Shown: piece after piece, positions 22,645-35,542 of the stretch
Layout: each line of letters starts with the position of its first letter
Position numbering within the stretch: position 1 is the stretch's first letter
Source: Herpetospermum pedunculosum
Lineage: Eukaryota > Streptophyta > Magnoliopsida > Cucurbitales > Cucurbitaceae
DNA: 64,000 nt
Assembly (NCBI GenBank): GCA_028017165.1
Contig: CM051528.1
Location: 66,944,452-67,008,451 of the forward strand
Direction of reading: 5' to 3'
The notes under the pieces: generated by a model
Told to the model about the DNA's origin: nothing
Databases searched by the model: none
The model's input: only the letters and a program-made list of their open reading frames with translations
Translations under genes and position numbers: made by a program

Positions 22645-22750
22645 GTCTCAAACACGCCTTAAATTTTTTAAATTTTTGTCTATTATGTACCTAAATTTTC
22701 AAAGATTTCTAATAAGTCTTCAAACTTTGACTTGTGTCTAACATCAACAA

Positions 22751-22822
22751 GCCGTCTTAGCTCAGTGGTAGAGCGCGTGGCTTTTAACCACGTGGTCGTG
22801 GGTTCGATCCCCACAGACGGCG
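22751..22822 (+). tRNA. tRNA-Lys (TTT anticodon)
   Basis: A 72-nt cloverleaf fits: acceptor GCCGTCT with AGACGGC, D-arm GCTC/GAGC, anticodon arm CGTGG-CTTTTAA-CCACG with anticodon TTT, and T-arm GTGGG-TTCGATC-CCCAC. The discriminator is G. There is no intron. A and B boxes are intact and a short T-stretch lies downstream. Confidence 0.95.
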
Positions 22823-23982
22823 AGAATGTATAATTGTCTTGTTTGAATGGATCTAAATAAAGATTTAAGACACAAAATTGAAAGTTTGAAGTCGTTCGAA
22901 CTAGTACTTATGAACTAGGAAGCACATACACTCCACTATAGAAACGGACACGTGTCTGACGCCTCAAAATTGGTGTCCTATTATAAAATTATTGTTTTTA
23001 GTGTAGAAACGGACACATACATATATTATCTAAAAATAATATATAAAATACAACGTATCGTATCCTACATTTTTTGAAATTGGCGTTTCGCCGTGTCCGT
23101 GCTTCTTAGCTTATGAAACAAGTGTCAAGTGTCCTATTTAATTTGATTATTTTGCTTCTTCTTTTTTTGAAGACATGTAGAGAGAGATTCGAACTTGAAA
23201 CATCTGGCTGATAGTTCATACATCAATCAATACCTATGCTCATGTGCCACAAGCAAGCACGGAAATGTAGAGAATTCTAAAATCTTAAACTATCACATTC
23301 TTCCCTAAGACAAAACATGACATTCAACTTCTCCCCAAGATTGAAAAGCTACAGACATTCTAACCTCATAGATTGGACTTGTATGCTCAAAAAGCATATC
23401 AGAAAAATCAAAACACCAAGAAAAGGACCAGCTGGGAATCACCTAAAAGAGGATTTTATCCAGAAGGAATTGGAGAAAGATGCAAGCTTGGCCTTTAGCT
23501 TCAATGGCAGTTCCTTTCAACTTTGGACCATTGGAATTTAGAATCTCTCTTTTCCTTTCCATTCAGTCCTTGCAATATTATAACAGCAGCACGTTCTAGT
23601 AGACGTCGTGATAAGGTACAGAGGAACGAACAACTCGGGGGAAAAAATATTACAGAGAAATAAATACCATGTGAAAATTGGAATATAATTAACCAACCTT
23701 TCCCAAGGGAAAGAAAAATGCCAAGATTTCAAGTTTTTAATATAGTAATGAAGGGAAGGATATAAAGATTACATAAATATTCATAAGTTAAGTGGGCATA
23801 TAGCGCCCATATGGTACTTGCTCATGGCCTGTGGAACTTGCTTGGAAAAACATTTCACTTGCTTAGCAACCAATACTTTCTTGCTAAGCAGCCCATTCAG
23901 GTTTGTTTGTTTCTTTTTTTTTGTTGCAGCTGGTTTTATTTCTCAAGCAACAATTATGAATTTCAGGACAGCCAGAGTTCTA
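22823..23982. other. intergenic region
   Basis: This holds a tRNA-like minus-strand repeat remnant near 23190-23260 and probably the 3' UTR of the downstream minus-strand gene. A 74-codon plus-strand frame at 23317-23541 has no family features and I do not call it. Confidence 0.5.
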
Positions 23983-26900
23983 TCACCGCCACTTCTTCTC
24001 AGACAAAGATATAAGCTGCAGAAACACAATTTCAGGATTACATTAGTAAATAAGGTAGTTTTAACTTTTGACATCACACCTCCTCTCATTTATCATTACA
24101 TGAAACATGTTGAAATGGCATATAAGAAGGTGCAAAGATCCCAAATGACATAACAATGAGTTTCATCAAGTTATAAAATTGATTTTTTTAAGGGTGAAAA
24201 GATCCCAAATGGCAAGCTTTAAGAACCGAGTTTTCATTGAGAAAAAATGAAAGAATACAAGGACATCCAAAAAAAGAACCAAACGCACAAACCGAAACCA
24301 AACACAATGGACCAGCATGTTAGCTAAAGCTAATATAACAAAGGGTGGAAACTACAACAAAGACGGGTTAGCAATAAAATGCCAACATTTTTTTGATAAA
24401 CAAGTCAAAGTAGGAGGCTATAGCCTACGGCAGGATGGTTGTTTTAGGACATGTTTGAGAGTGATTCGAAACACGACTTTAATAATTCAAAATCAATTTT
24501 GATTGTATGAAAATCGCATTTAGAAGTGTAAAATAAAAAATCAAATTGATTTTGAATGATTAAAGACATGTTTCAGGGTGATTTTGAACATGACAAAAGT
24601 GATTTTAGTTATTTCAAAATCACTCTCAAACACGTACTTGGATCATTGGAGCTCCTCATAGTAAGTGAAGTTAAAGTGAAATCTTATAGGTGATTTAATG
24701 GACTACTATCTATTTATATGAGTTTCTATAGCTTATGAAGACAATCCAACGAGAATTCAAAGATTCAGGAGGAAACACAAGGCATCAGAGTCAAGAAACA
24801 TGTCCAAATATGCCCCTGTCACTAATGAGAGGTTTCTCAATATTTTGGGTTGTCAGCTCCTCTAAGTGTAAATTTAATAAGAGTTTATGGTTTTCAAAAG
24901 CAGGGAGGGTTTCCAAAAGTCATCGTTGCATATCAAGGATTCAATATCAAATCAACAAAAACGACAACCATATGCTGGAATCATAACAAAAGAAGAAATA
25001 ATTTGAACTTTCGGGATAAAAGTATGGAACACGAACAACAAGCTATGTAGCACATGATATGCATTTCTTACCATAATTTTTCTAGTTGCCTAAATGAGAT
25101 AAGGTATGCTACTACCAGCTATGCCGGTGAATACTTGAACTTAAAATCTCTTCCAATTACTAAATATGAATTCTCCCAGCGAATTTTAATGTCATAATAG
25201 GCTATTAGTAATTTGTAAGAACAGATGCATCCGTAAAACTTAATCCGGAGAAATGGCCTGAGAGGCAAGCAGTGTGGCAAAATAAAGTTCACAGACCATT
25301 ACTTGAATGAGATAGTGCAGTTTAACTGATTATAATAACTCCTAACATGCAAGTAAAATAGATGTATCACCAATCTAGACTAGACAAGAAAACACCTCTC
25401 TTTCAGAAAGACCAATGTTTATGCCCTCACCCAGTACCAGAGTAGGCAAGTAACTAATTCCAGATGCTTTGAAACAAATCAGAAGGGTATACCAGCATGT
25501 TAAAGTAGATATATAACTAACCTGCCGAGCAACCTGTGCTAACCGACGGTTGTCTCGAGATGATTCCGTCATTAAGTTAAACTTGTCTGATTCCGATGAT
25601 ACACTTTGTTTATCCTTCATCCTTTTCTTTGATATGATTTCATCAACTGATGATTTACCATCAGGGCTGCTCAAAGGTTCCTTCTTTCGCTTTCTTTGGA
25701 ATGTATACTTGAGAACTTTATTATTTGAATTTTGACTAGGAATCTCATCAAGTACATCAGAATTTTTAATATCCAGGCTAACTGATGACTCCTTAACTGG
25801 ATCAATGTCTATTTTACAAGCGGAAGTCTCCAAATTCTCCCCACATAAACTTTCCTGGCCAGTGAAGTCAGATTTACCAACAACTGCTTTATCACAGTCT
25901 GCCATGTTCCTAAGAGGACAATCATTTATTACTGCTCCATCTCCCTCACTGACGTCAGGACATCCTGAAGGTGTTGACATTTCATTTATTTCAGATAGTA
26001 TGGGGGTTGAGAGCAAAACTAAACCATTCTGACCATCAATTTCCTTTTTTGACAGATATTTCCCTGAATCATCGTTATCTGCTGAAAGACTTTCTGAGCA
26101 ATGAAGATCAGGTGATTTGCATTGCTTAGTCATGTCATCAAGAACGGGTAAAGGTTTCTTCTTGTTGTACCTAGTAGCTCGTTTTCTTTTTCGGCGGAGG
26201 GATTTAATAATTGGTATTTGAGTATCCCTGCTTAATAGCTTAGGCAATGCCTTGTTCTCGTTACAATTCTTCCTTTCTTCATAGACATTGTCAGCCTTGG
26301 TAATGTTTGTTTTACACATAAGTCTACCCTCTTCTTCATCTCTATTGAACACCCTATTCTTGTTATCTTCAGCTTGTCCAGTCAGACACACTTTCCCATC
26401 AAACAATTTTCTTTCAAATGCACGTACTCTCTGAGTGCAGCCATTTCTGTAAAGCTCGGGTTCTTTACTTCTCATGACCATGGAGGCAAAATCTCTATGA
26501 ACTTGGCCATTATCCATCTGCGAGTCATTCTTACTTTCAGGCCAACTGTCAAGACATGTCCCATTCAAAGTTGAACTATTGTTACACGGTGCAATCCTCT
26601 CATGTGAGTTTGGCAAGTCCTCTCGAGATGCAACATTACTGGCCAAGTTTTGCTTATCTAGGGGCTCTACTTTTTTGTTCCTGACATGTTCCAATTCATC
26701 TTGAACTTCCTGCAACTGAGCTCTAAGTTCCCTTACTATGTCCTCAGCTTCCTCAAGCTGGGCTTCAAGCTCTTCAATCTTTTTCTTTTGATTTAAAGAC
26801 ACCACCTCTGCCTCGCTGGCCTGCAAACATGGCATATTTCAGCTCCACACTTGTTCACAAAAAATAGATAAGCACAAGAAGGAACTGAAGTGTCTTTTTT

Positions 26901-28056
26901 TCGGTTATGTTGAGAAAGATACAACTATTGAGAACTTCAATCAAGCACTATTAAACTGAACTAACAACTAATCAATCTGAGCTAGATTGGTTTGACATTT
27001 AATTATGTAGCTCTACAAAAGTAGTATGATATCTCAGTTTAGATCCACCTCCGTCCTAAATGTGAAAGTGATTGATCATGATCATTAAAGCTATAACCTT
27101 GAAAAATCCACAAGGAGAAAACAGTTATCTCTTGTGACATGTCTGGATGCAGATTCATAAAGAATTTTAACAAATAGAAAAGAGTTCAATTGGCAAATCA
27201 AAGAGGATTTCACATGAGTTATAAATATTCTGTCCAACTTCCACATCAAAAATTTAAATAACTAAGTGATGAAATGAAACCCTTAATTCATGAGCAAAAC
27301 ATCATGTGCATACTTGATTAAAAAATGTTCGGTGGTGTTTTGCAACTGCCAACTTAAATTGTTTACTACGCAATAGTTGATTCAAGCAACGAACAGCCAG
27401 CAAATAACAACAACTGATTGAATGTCTGATTTAAAAAAGCGCTACAAATGATGCAAACACTAACAACTTTTTAAGCATTATGAAAGAACAATTCCCATTA
27501 CCCAACATCAAAGATTACCAACAAGCATAAAGATCGAAATTTCCCCATCTCAAAACATGATCGGAAGAACACAAAGCAATTCTAAACAAGAACAGGGCAA
27601 GAAAAACCAACCCCATTTACCCAAAAGCATCAATCATACCTTAGAATCCAACATTTGTTTAAGCCTAAGCAGAACCCGAAACGCCTCATCTTTAGTCACG
27701 GACAACTCCTGCTGGAACCGAATAGAGTTCCTCTCCGAAACCATAATACGCGCCGCCGCTTCCTTGGCCGTATTGAGGATTATATCGGCGTAAGCCTTCT
27801 TCAGAGCCGTCAATTTCTGAAAACAAACAAAACCCATTACACAAAATCAAAAGCGGCAACAACCCACAACAAAAAAACTTCAACAAGATCAAAATCATCC
27901 TCGCTCACACATTCCCCCAAAAAATCAACAAATCCCAAAACAAAAAAAGAAAGAAAATGAAGTTGGTTAAAGCGGCGGGCGAGGGCAGACTGAATGGAAT
28001 TAGAGTCGAATCATAACGATTTCAAAAAAGGGAAATTTTACCTCTGAATCTTCCAT
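23983..28056 (-). CDS. nuclear-type coiled-coil protein of unknown function, 507 aa
   Basis: Four phase-0 exons (28042-28056, 27640-27816, 25522-26820, 23983-24015) encode 507 aa. The first exon gives only MEDSE and the last only LISLSEKKWR plus the stop. Residues 6-64 form a helix (LKKAYADIILNTAKEAAARI). A Glu-rich coiled coil covers about 65-118 (KKIEELEAQLEEAEDIVREL). A long Ser/Asp-rich low-complexity region follows, with basic clusters RRKRKRATRYNKKK (about 272-286) and QRKRKKE that look like nuclear localisation signals. The conserved-looking C-terminus is RRLAQVARQ joined to LISLSEKKW. I recognise this as a plant-conserved architecture but cannot assign a function; chromatin or transcription association is only a guess. 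The last exon was placed by its splice site and by matching the expected tail. Confidence 0.8.
24449..24635. mobile_element. MITE-like hairpin element in the last intron
   Basis: The left end acatgtttgagagtgatt and the right end aatcactctcaaacacgt are inverted repeats. The interior also pairs partly (aattcaaaatcaattttga against tcaaattgattttgaat). A related copy lies at about 34565-34790. It carries no coding sequence, and a target duplication was not clear. Confidence 0.7.
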
Positions 28057-28628
28057 TGTTAATCAGTGAGGCGAAGGGATTTTTTTCTTCTAAGGAAGAA
28101 ACGAGGAAGAAGAAGAAGAATAAGGGGAGATGGAGGAGGTTTGTTCTGTTTTCCTTTCCCCCTTCCCTTTGCTTTTTACATCAGCTGTCTGTTACGAACT
28201 GAAAGACTAAAGTCCAACCCTAATTACCATTTTACCCTTGTTACCCTTTCGTAATTACACCACCTGCCACTTCAGTAGCTAACTGCAACGACGCCGGTGT
28301 TTAATTTCTCACTCGCGGGAGAATGGAGTGGTCCCCACTCTGTGGAATGCTGACGTGGTCGTATTGTGGCTGACAGATTTGACACGCGTTTTAATGCATG
28401 CTGTGGTTGGATCACAGTGCGTCTGATTGACAGCTGGACGGTTCTGATTTCGGGTCTATCCTGTGTAGCGAATAGAGTAGACAATCTTTTTTATTTTATT
28501 TTTTTATTTTAGATGATTCAAAATAGATAAAAATTATTTTTCGCCCTAAACTTTATTTGTTATTTGTAATAATAGTTTAATAGTCATATAGTTTAAAATT
28601 TGTACCCATTAAGTTTCTATTATGAATG

Positions 28629-28662
<34 letters not shown>

Positions 28663-29822
28663 AAAAAAATTTAAGTGTCAATTTTTATTATTTAACGAGT
28701 TAAATCTTTGTGGTTTATAAATATTTTTTTAATCAATTTTTTTTTAAAATAATCAAACTTAAGCCGTCTTTGGTTACCAAACACATGAAATGAGAAAAAA
28801 TTCTGAAAATATGATTCTCCCAATGAATCGTTAAATTAAGGATATCATTCCTGCTGTCTCCTTGATGAAAAAGACAGTTGTGATGAGGTCGACTCTTATA
28901 TTATTGAAAAAAAATTTAATCAATTTATTGATCAACATGGAAGAAATCTAATTAAATATTAACAATAGTTTTCACGACCGTGCGACTAACTAGATCGTTA
29001 TATATTAAAATTTAGAAATTGATTAAGATTAAATTATTTTTTTTAAAGACTTACAATATTTTTAACCTTAAAAAAACAAAAAACAAAAAACCGTTTTTTT
29101 AATATAATTATTTTTGGGTGTTTAGGAATGTGTGTTGGCAACCTCAAATATTGACGAAAGTGGACCGGCTCATGGGGCTCGCGGCGTCTAACGAAAAATA
29201 CCTAATTTTGAACGACATGTCGTTGAACCTCGTGCGACGAGACGTTGACTGTTGATCCACTGGATTAGTATAACGTAGCAATGGAGCATGCTTGGGTGGT
29301 CATTGGTTGGGACAGAGACTCCTCATAAATTCATAAATTAGAGAGAAAAAAAAAATGGAAATTCAAATGAATTTTGAACCAAAGTTTTATTATGTGATGG
29401 AATGTAGCGGTGTTGGCAATTTAGCTTGGATCGAATTTAGGTTAAAAGGTAATGTTGAACTAATATATAGTAGAAAAAATTACAAAACTAAATGGATCAA
29501 ATTTAAAAATTATTATCTAAATTAAATCAACTGGCAAATGTGTGTAGTTCAAATCAATCCATCGAACTAACTCAATACTACAATGTTGATCACTCCAAGT
29601 CGAGATGTGTATGCACAGTGAGTTGACGCTACATGTTTTGTAGCGTCGTGATGTTGTGGCGTTTTTCACATAAATCTACCTATTTTCGTTGGGTTTGTAG
29701 GAGAGTGGAATGTTGAGACTCATGCGGCAACTTAGTTTATAGAAGTGTGGATCTACATTATAAGTCAAGGTAACTATTGTTGTGGTTTCTTGAAGTGTGA
29801 TTTGTAGCGTGAGTGTGGTGGT
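28057..29822. other. intergenic region and promoter of the coiled-coil gene
   Basis: Bases 28057-28490 are GC-richer and include tgacgtggtcgt (an ACGT-core motif) and likely promoter DNA of the minus-strand gene. The rest is AT-rich, with an A-run at 28632-28658. No gene seen. Confidence 0.5.
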
Positions 29823-30345
29823 TGTTAGCGCAAGAATCTGGCTCCTCCCCTTAGACCAGAATGTGCGGCCGACGGTACTCTGACGCAGACCTACAAAGAG
29901 AAAACAGAGGTAAACTTGCATCGGTGAGGGGCTCGACCCAACACGCTCTGATGCTTAAGTCGGTCAGAGAGTAATGGGAAGGTCGAACAGTAGAGTTGTG
30001 ATAGTGCATTAACCAGGAGTGGAGAATCTCAGTTGCCTCATAAAGAAGAGTGATGTTTCCTTATATTGTGGGTAAATGACGCATGAGGTGCACGTGTCTG
30101 TTGAGGTCAGTCATCCTTCTCATGATGATGAGGGGACTAATGCCGTTTGTCAGACCGAGCACCTGGGACAACATCGGTTGGTCACCACGTGTCTGTAGTG
30201 ACGGTGATTGTATGATTGTCTGGGCGCCGCCTTGGATGTGACTATCCCGTCAGTTGTGTCCCTCTTGGGGCTGATGTCATGCTGACCTCACCCTCTTGAA
30301 ATCCTCCTACAACCGTGGCCATTTGTAGTCCTCGTTATAGTAAAA
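29823..30345 (-). mobile_element. LTR-retrotransposon LTR fragment, minus orientation
   Basis: The plus strand starts tgttagcgcaagaatctgg and includes aaacttgcatcggtg, ggggctcgacccaacacgct and tgatgcttaagtcggtcaga. The reverse complements of these occur in order at the 3' end of the solo LTR at 45.4-46.0 kb (gcatcagagccatg, cgatgcaagtttctc, gcgctaaca). The left boundary is the LTR terminus. The right boundary is approximate, because the other LTR end was not found. Confidence 0.65.
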
Positions 30346-30566
30346 CTTGAAGTTGCAAAATACTGGACGTAGTATCGAGTTTTGGGCGAACCAATATATT
30401 TTTCGGTGTTGTGTTATCTTTCTCTACTTTATTTACCTAATGTGTTATTTTACTTGATTTGTTTAAAAATATCACGTCAACTTTTGTTAGTTGCAGTATA
30501 GAAATTTTGGATGGAGAGATCAAAATCGTACTAAACCCTAACCGTCAAGGGTTAAAATGTCGTCAA

Positions 30567-30700
30567 ACCGAGCATAGCTCAATTGGCATCAGGTTGTGCC
30601 CGTGACTAAGAGGTCATATGTTCAATCCTCAAATTAATTCAAATACGTTTGAAGAAAAGAAAAAACCACGCGTTTACTCCAAAAAAAAAAAAATATATAT
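30567..30700 (+). repeat. tRNA-related short repeat with A-rich tail
   Basis: An A-box-like gcatagctcaattggcat and a B-box-like atgttcaatcctc are followed by about 70 bases and an A-run that grades into (AT)n. It resembles a tRNA-derived SINE unit and does not fold as a tRNA. Confidence 0.5.
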
Positions 30701-31949
30701 ATATATATATATAATACTCTAGTTATGTAATTACCTTTTTAATGGTAAGAATTTGATAAATAATCAAATTAAAGCAGATGGGCTAGTAATTTGAATGTTG
30801 TTTTCTTCGACTCAAATTCAAAAGACTTCGCCTTGTTTGTATTTGATTTTTTATTTTATTTTTTGAATTATTTGGTTGTGTTATCTATCTTTTTAAGTTT
30901 TCTAAAATTCAAGCCAAAAATTGAAAAAAAAAAAAAAATTCTTTAAAAAATTTGCCTTTATTTTTTGAATTTGACTAAAAGTTGTAATGTTTCCTTAACA
31001 AAAATGAAATTCATTGTAGAAATTTACCTGTAGATGTATGATTTATAGGCTTAATTTTAAAAAACAAAAAAGAAAAAATCAAATAATTATCGAACGGGAT
31101 CTTCAGTTTTTGTTTTTATTTTAAAAACAGAGTAAATTCAATAGTTATTTAAACTAATTGAGTATTTTTTTTTTTTGAGGCAGTATATACTATATAGTTA
31201 TGAAAATTGATTACCATAACATCCTAAAAATAAAAGAAAATTCCGTTGCAAAAAAATAAAATAAAAGAAAATTAATGACCGTAAATAGAAAGTTCTATTT
31301 AAATGGGAAATAGGTATAAATCATATCAAAAATTCAGTTGGCCCATAATATATACTTTATAGCTTATACCTTGTCTGGAAAACATTCCCACTTCCCAAAT
31401 TATCATAATTAAAATAAAACTCACCAATCAAAAAGTTAGTTAAAAAAAAAAAGAAAAAAGAAAAAGTCAAGATATCCCAATTTTGTCTATTTTTTTAATT
31501 ATCCCGCCACTTTCCCTAAGAACCCGGGTCGGTTCGGTTAACCCGACTAACCCGTACCCGAATCAAATCAGAGGTTTTGATTTCAGCTATCATCTCCGTC
31601 AATTAGCAAATCGGAGAAATCTCTTCTGAAAATTAATTCACTGGTTTTTTTTATCTCAATCTGTTCTTCGTTGTTCGTTAATTGCTCTCAATCTCGTCTT
31701 TGAAGGAAAACGATTACGACTGGTAAATTTGCAATTCGTTTATTTCATCTACTCACGCAGCTAATGAGAAGAACTAGTTTCTTTGTAATGGCGTTCTCAC
31801 CGGATTTGTCCGTGCCGGAACATTTTCGAACTTCTACGATGTTTCAGAAACGGTATTTAGAGTCTCAACAACTTCAATTTCTCTCCAAACTTTTCAATTT
31901 CAGTGTTCGCCGGAGATTTTTCTCAGACGACTGAAATTGGAAAGTTTGG
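30701..31949. other. intergenic, including the leader of the pTAC2 pseudogene
   Basis: AT-rich to about 31490. From about 31500 to 31949 base composition rises and resembles a gene's 5' flank, consistent with the promoter and 5' UTR of the decayed pTAC2 copy. The original start codon could not be identified with confidence. Confidence 0.4.
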
Positions 31950-33868
31950 ATGGCGAAACCAAAGGATCTCGTTCTTGGAAATCCTTCGGTAATTGTTGAG
32001 TAGGGAAAGTACAGCTATGACGTTGAAGGATTGTCCCGGAGATAACAACATATAGTTATATTGTCGAAACATTTGGAAATTTGGGTAAGCTCGAGAAAGT
32101 TACTTTGCTGCATTTGCCTGATATATCATCCTACAATGTCTTAATATAGGCACAAGCAAAATCAGGGTTTAAGCAGATGCAAGCAGCAGGATGTGTGCCA
32201 AATGAATCCACTTACAGTATTCTGTTGAAATTTATATGGGAAGCGTGGGAGGTATGATGATGTTCGTTGTTCAAGAGTTTTTTCTTGAAATGAAAGGGAG
32301 CAGTGTTGAGCCAGATGCATCTACTTACAACATTCTCATACGAGTATTTGGAGAGGGTGGATACTTCAAGGAGGTTGTAACTCTGTTTCATGATTTGGTG
32401 GAAGAGAAGATTGACCCAAATATGGAGACATGAGGGGTTGATATTTGGTTGTGGAAAGGGATGGTTGCACGAGGATGCCAAGAAAATTTTACTTCACATG
32501 AATGAGAAAGGAATGGTTCCAAACTTCCAAGTTCTAAAGCATATAGTGGACTGATTTAAGCATACGAACATGCTGCATTGTATGATGAAGCTCTTGTTGC
32601 CTTTACCACAATGAACGAAGTGGGAAGTAAGTCAACCGTCGATACCTACAATTTGCTAATTTACAGATTTGCTAGAGGCGAACTCTACAAGGGGTTTGAA
32701 GCAATCTTGTTGAGAACGAGACAATCCGACATTTGAAGGAATGCAAAGTCATTCAGTGGTATTATTGAAGGTTATAGGCAAAGTTGTCAGTTTGAAGAAG
32801 CTATAAAGGCCTTTGTTGAGATGGAAAAGGTGAGATGTGAACCTGCTGAGCAGACCCTGGAGGCAGTTTTAGGTGTTTATTGCCTTGCAGATCTTGTTGA
32901 TGGGAGCAAGAAGCAGTTTCATGAAATTAAAGCTTCAGGAATATTGCCTAGTGTATCGTGTTACTGCATGATGCTGGTCGTTTATGCCAAGAATGGCAGG
33001 TAACAATTACGTTGTACATATATATAAATTTGTCTATGAAAGTTATGTTCATTATCAACTTATGTTTTCTTAATTTATTTCAACTGTACAGGCTACTTTT
33101 CTATTAAAACAATTTGTGCTCAAGATTCAGTCTAGTTGGTTAGAATTTTATTTTATCTAGAAATCTGTCAGGCATTGGAGGTTAGTTACTTAGAATGTGT
33201 GTAGTTATATGAGATGGTTGGAGCTTGTTAGAGTTTTTCAGTGGGAATTGTTAGTGGCCAATAGTTACAAATAAGAGGAGAGGGCGGGGAGGGGGGAGAG
33301 GTGGGCTCAAGAGAGAGGTATTCAAGTTTCATAAATTAAACACTTACATTTGAATTTTGGTATAAATAACTTTTATTATTTTGTTCTCTCTCCCAGCTCT
33401 AGAAATTATATTCATAGCCTTAATATGATCTTGGGAACTTGGAGATTGCACCACACCAAGTCAGCTTTGGTGTATGACATATAAAATTAGCATATGAGAC
33501 TACCAGTTATAGGTTGTGATACATTATGGAAATGAAAGACGAGCTAATTTATTAATGGGGTGTAGATCTTTGTTCTCCCGTAGATCTGCACTGTCACATT
33601 CATATTAGTATTCCTGGTCGATAGTTCCTCTTAATTTTTAATATTGTAGACTAATAAATGCCAAAGTTTAGATAAACATCCTTTACTTTTCCTTTTTCTT
33701 TGAATGTTGTAATGTCCTCAAAATAGTTTGATTTGCCTCTAACATTCTTCTTCCTTAAAATCCCTCATTTCATGCAACATGTTTATGACCCTGGCATGTT
33801 TATTTGCCTTGCGTAAGAAAGAAATTCATTGCATGGACATGGACCATGAAGACAATGGTCGTCTTGTT

Positions 33869-33974
33869 TTTTTTTTTTTTTTTTTTTTTTATATCTGTGA
33901 GTGCCCGAGTCAACTTACGCGCACCTCGACTAATCTCACGGGACAACCGTCTGACCCTACAAGATTTGGTCATT
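33869..33974 (-). mobile_element. Au-type SINE fragment in the pTAC2 pseudogene
   Basis: A 22-base T-run is followed by atatctgtgagtgcccgagt, cgcgcacctcgactaatctc, acgggacaaccgtctgaccc and acaagatttgg. This is the reverse complement of the 3' half of the SINE at 35.3 kb. Confidence 0.8.
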
Positions 33975-34564
33975 TATAGATGTACATCAAGTTAGAGTTA
34001 TAGGGAAGAGTTTGTCGGTTGACATTAGCTTGTTTACTTTTACCTTGTATGAGCATCATGTTTTCTTCAGTTTTGACATTTTTGTTTGATTATTTCCCCA
34101 GCAATTATCACTAATTTATTATCATGGACAATTTGAAGTAATATATGGTTTGACATCTTATAGTTCTAAAGTTCTCACTTCATTAAATTTAATTTTTGAA
34201 CCTTCGATCTTCTGGTTGATTGAATTCACAAATACTTTATTTTAATGATCTCTTTTACATCTCAGAGTCCATTCTTTCCCGGTGGGGTAATGCCTATGAA
34301 TTATTCAATGAGATGATTAAAAACAGGGTAACTACTAACTAGTATTCATCGAGTCATTGGCCAGATGATCAAGGGAGATTACGATGATGGTTCTAATTGG
34401 CAGATGGTTGAGTATGTTTTTGACAAACTTAACATTGAAGGGTATAGATTGGGAATGAGATTTCACATTACACTGCTAGAAGCACTTTGGTGGCTTGGTC
34501 AGAAAGTGCACAGGTATGATAGGAATTGTTTTCTCTACCATGCTGGACTAGCGATACCTGTGGG

Positions 34565-34790
34565 GCATGTTTGTATATGATTTTGAAATGATTAAAATCA
34601 TTTTTGTCATGTTAAAAAACACTCTGAAACATGGCTTTAATATTTCGAAATCAATTTAATGTTTTGTGTTACACTTTTAAAAGCGATTTTCATACCATCA
34701 AAATTGACTTATTTAAAGCATGTTTTGAACATGACAAAAGTGATTTGAACCCATCTCAAAATCACTCTCAAATATACTCGTAGTTAAGTT
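34565..34790. mobile_element. MITE-like element, second copy
   Basis: The right end aaaatcactctcaaatat matches the copy at 24.4 kb, as do internal blocks such as gaacatgacaaaagtgattt. The left end (gcatgtttgtatatgatttt) is more diverged. It lies in an intron of the pTAC2 pseudogene. Confidence 0.6.
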
Positions 34791-35325
34791 AATACTAATC
34801 CGTATGTGTGGCCTTTCTACAGAACGTGGGAAGGGATGTACAACAATATCACTTTGGGTTAACAAAATGAATGAAATGCTTATGGATGGGGAGGATCTCC
34901 CTCAGCTTGCAGCTGTTGTAGTTGGGTAAGCTTCATTTATCTTGCAATCAATTTAATCAAGGTTAACTTTTTTGAATTGAAGTGTCATGCATAGTTGGAG
35001 GCATACATGATTATATGTAAAAGGGCGTTCCATAGTTCAGTAGAAGCAAATCTTCTCCTTTGGAACTTCTTGGACTTGACTAATTTTGTGAAGCTAAAAA
35101 GTGCACGTAGCGTAGCTAATATGCTGGTTAGAAAAGGCTCTCTTTAGCTTGGCATCCCAAATTGCACTGAAATATCTGGACATTGTTAATGCAATTAAAG
35201 TAGATTTAGGTTTTTAAGTAGTTCTTTATAAGACACTGTCCGAGTATGCTTGATTTTAAACGAGAAGCGAATGGAAGCCAACCATGAATTTCTGACCATT
35301 GGTGATAGTATTGTTCTACTTGTTA

Positions 35326-35542
35326 ACCATCATGGGTTGGTCTAGTGGTCAATAATAATGCCCTTTAAAGAGAATGAGTTCAATTCATGGTGCTCACCTA
35401 CTTAAGAATTAATTTCTTACGAATTTTCTTGGCAACCAAATGTTGTAGGGTCAGGCGGTTGTTTCGTGAGATTAGTCGAGGTGCGCGTAACTTGGCTCGG
35501 ACACTAACGGATATTAAAAAATAAAAAATAAAAAATTATAAC
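35326..35542 (+). mobile_element. full-length Au-type SINE with target duplication
   Basis: It starts accatcatgggttggtc with an A-box-like ttggtctagtggtcaa and a B-box-like gagttcaattcatgg. It continues with ttggcaaccaaatgttgtag, gtcaggcggttgtttcgtga and gattagtcgaggtgcgcgta and ends in an A-rich tail. An 11-bp direct repeat, tctacttgtta, bounds it at 35315-35325 and 35543-35553. This is the best reference copy for the other SINE pieces in the window. Confidence 0.9.

Noticed and set aside
30567..30640. Possible tRNA gene
   Set aside because: A- and B-box-like segments are present, but acceptor and anticodon stems do not pair; it fits a tRNA-derived repeat.
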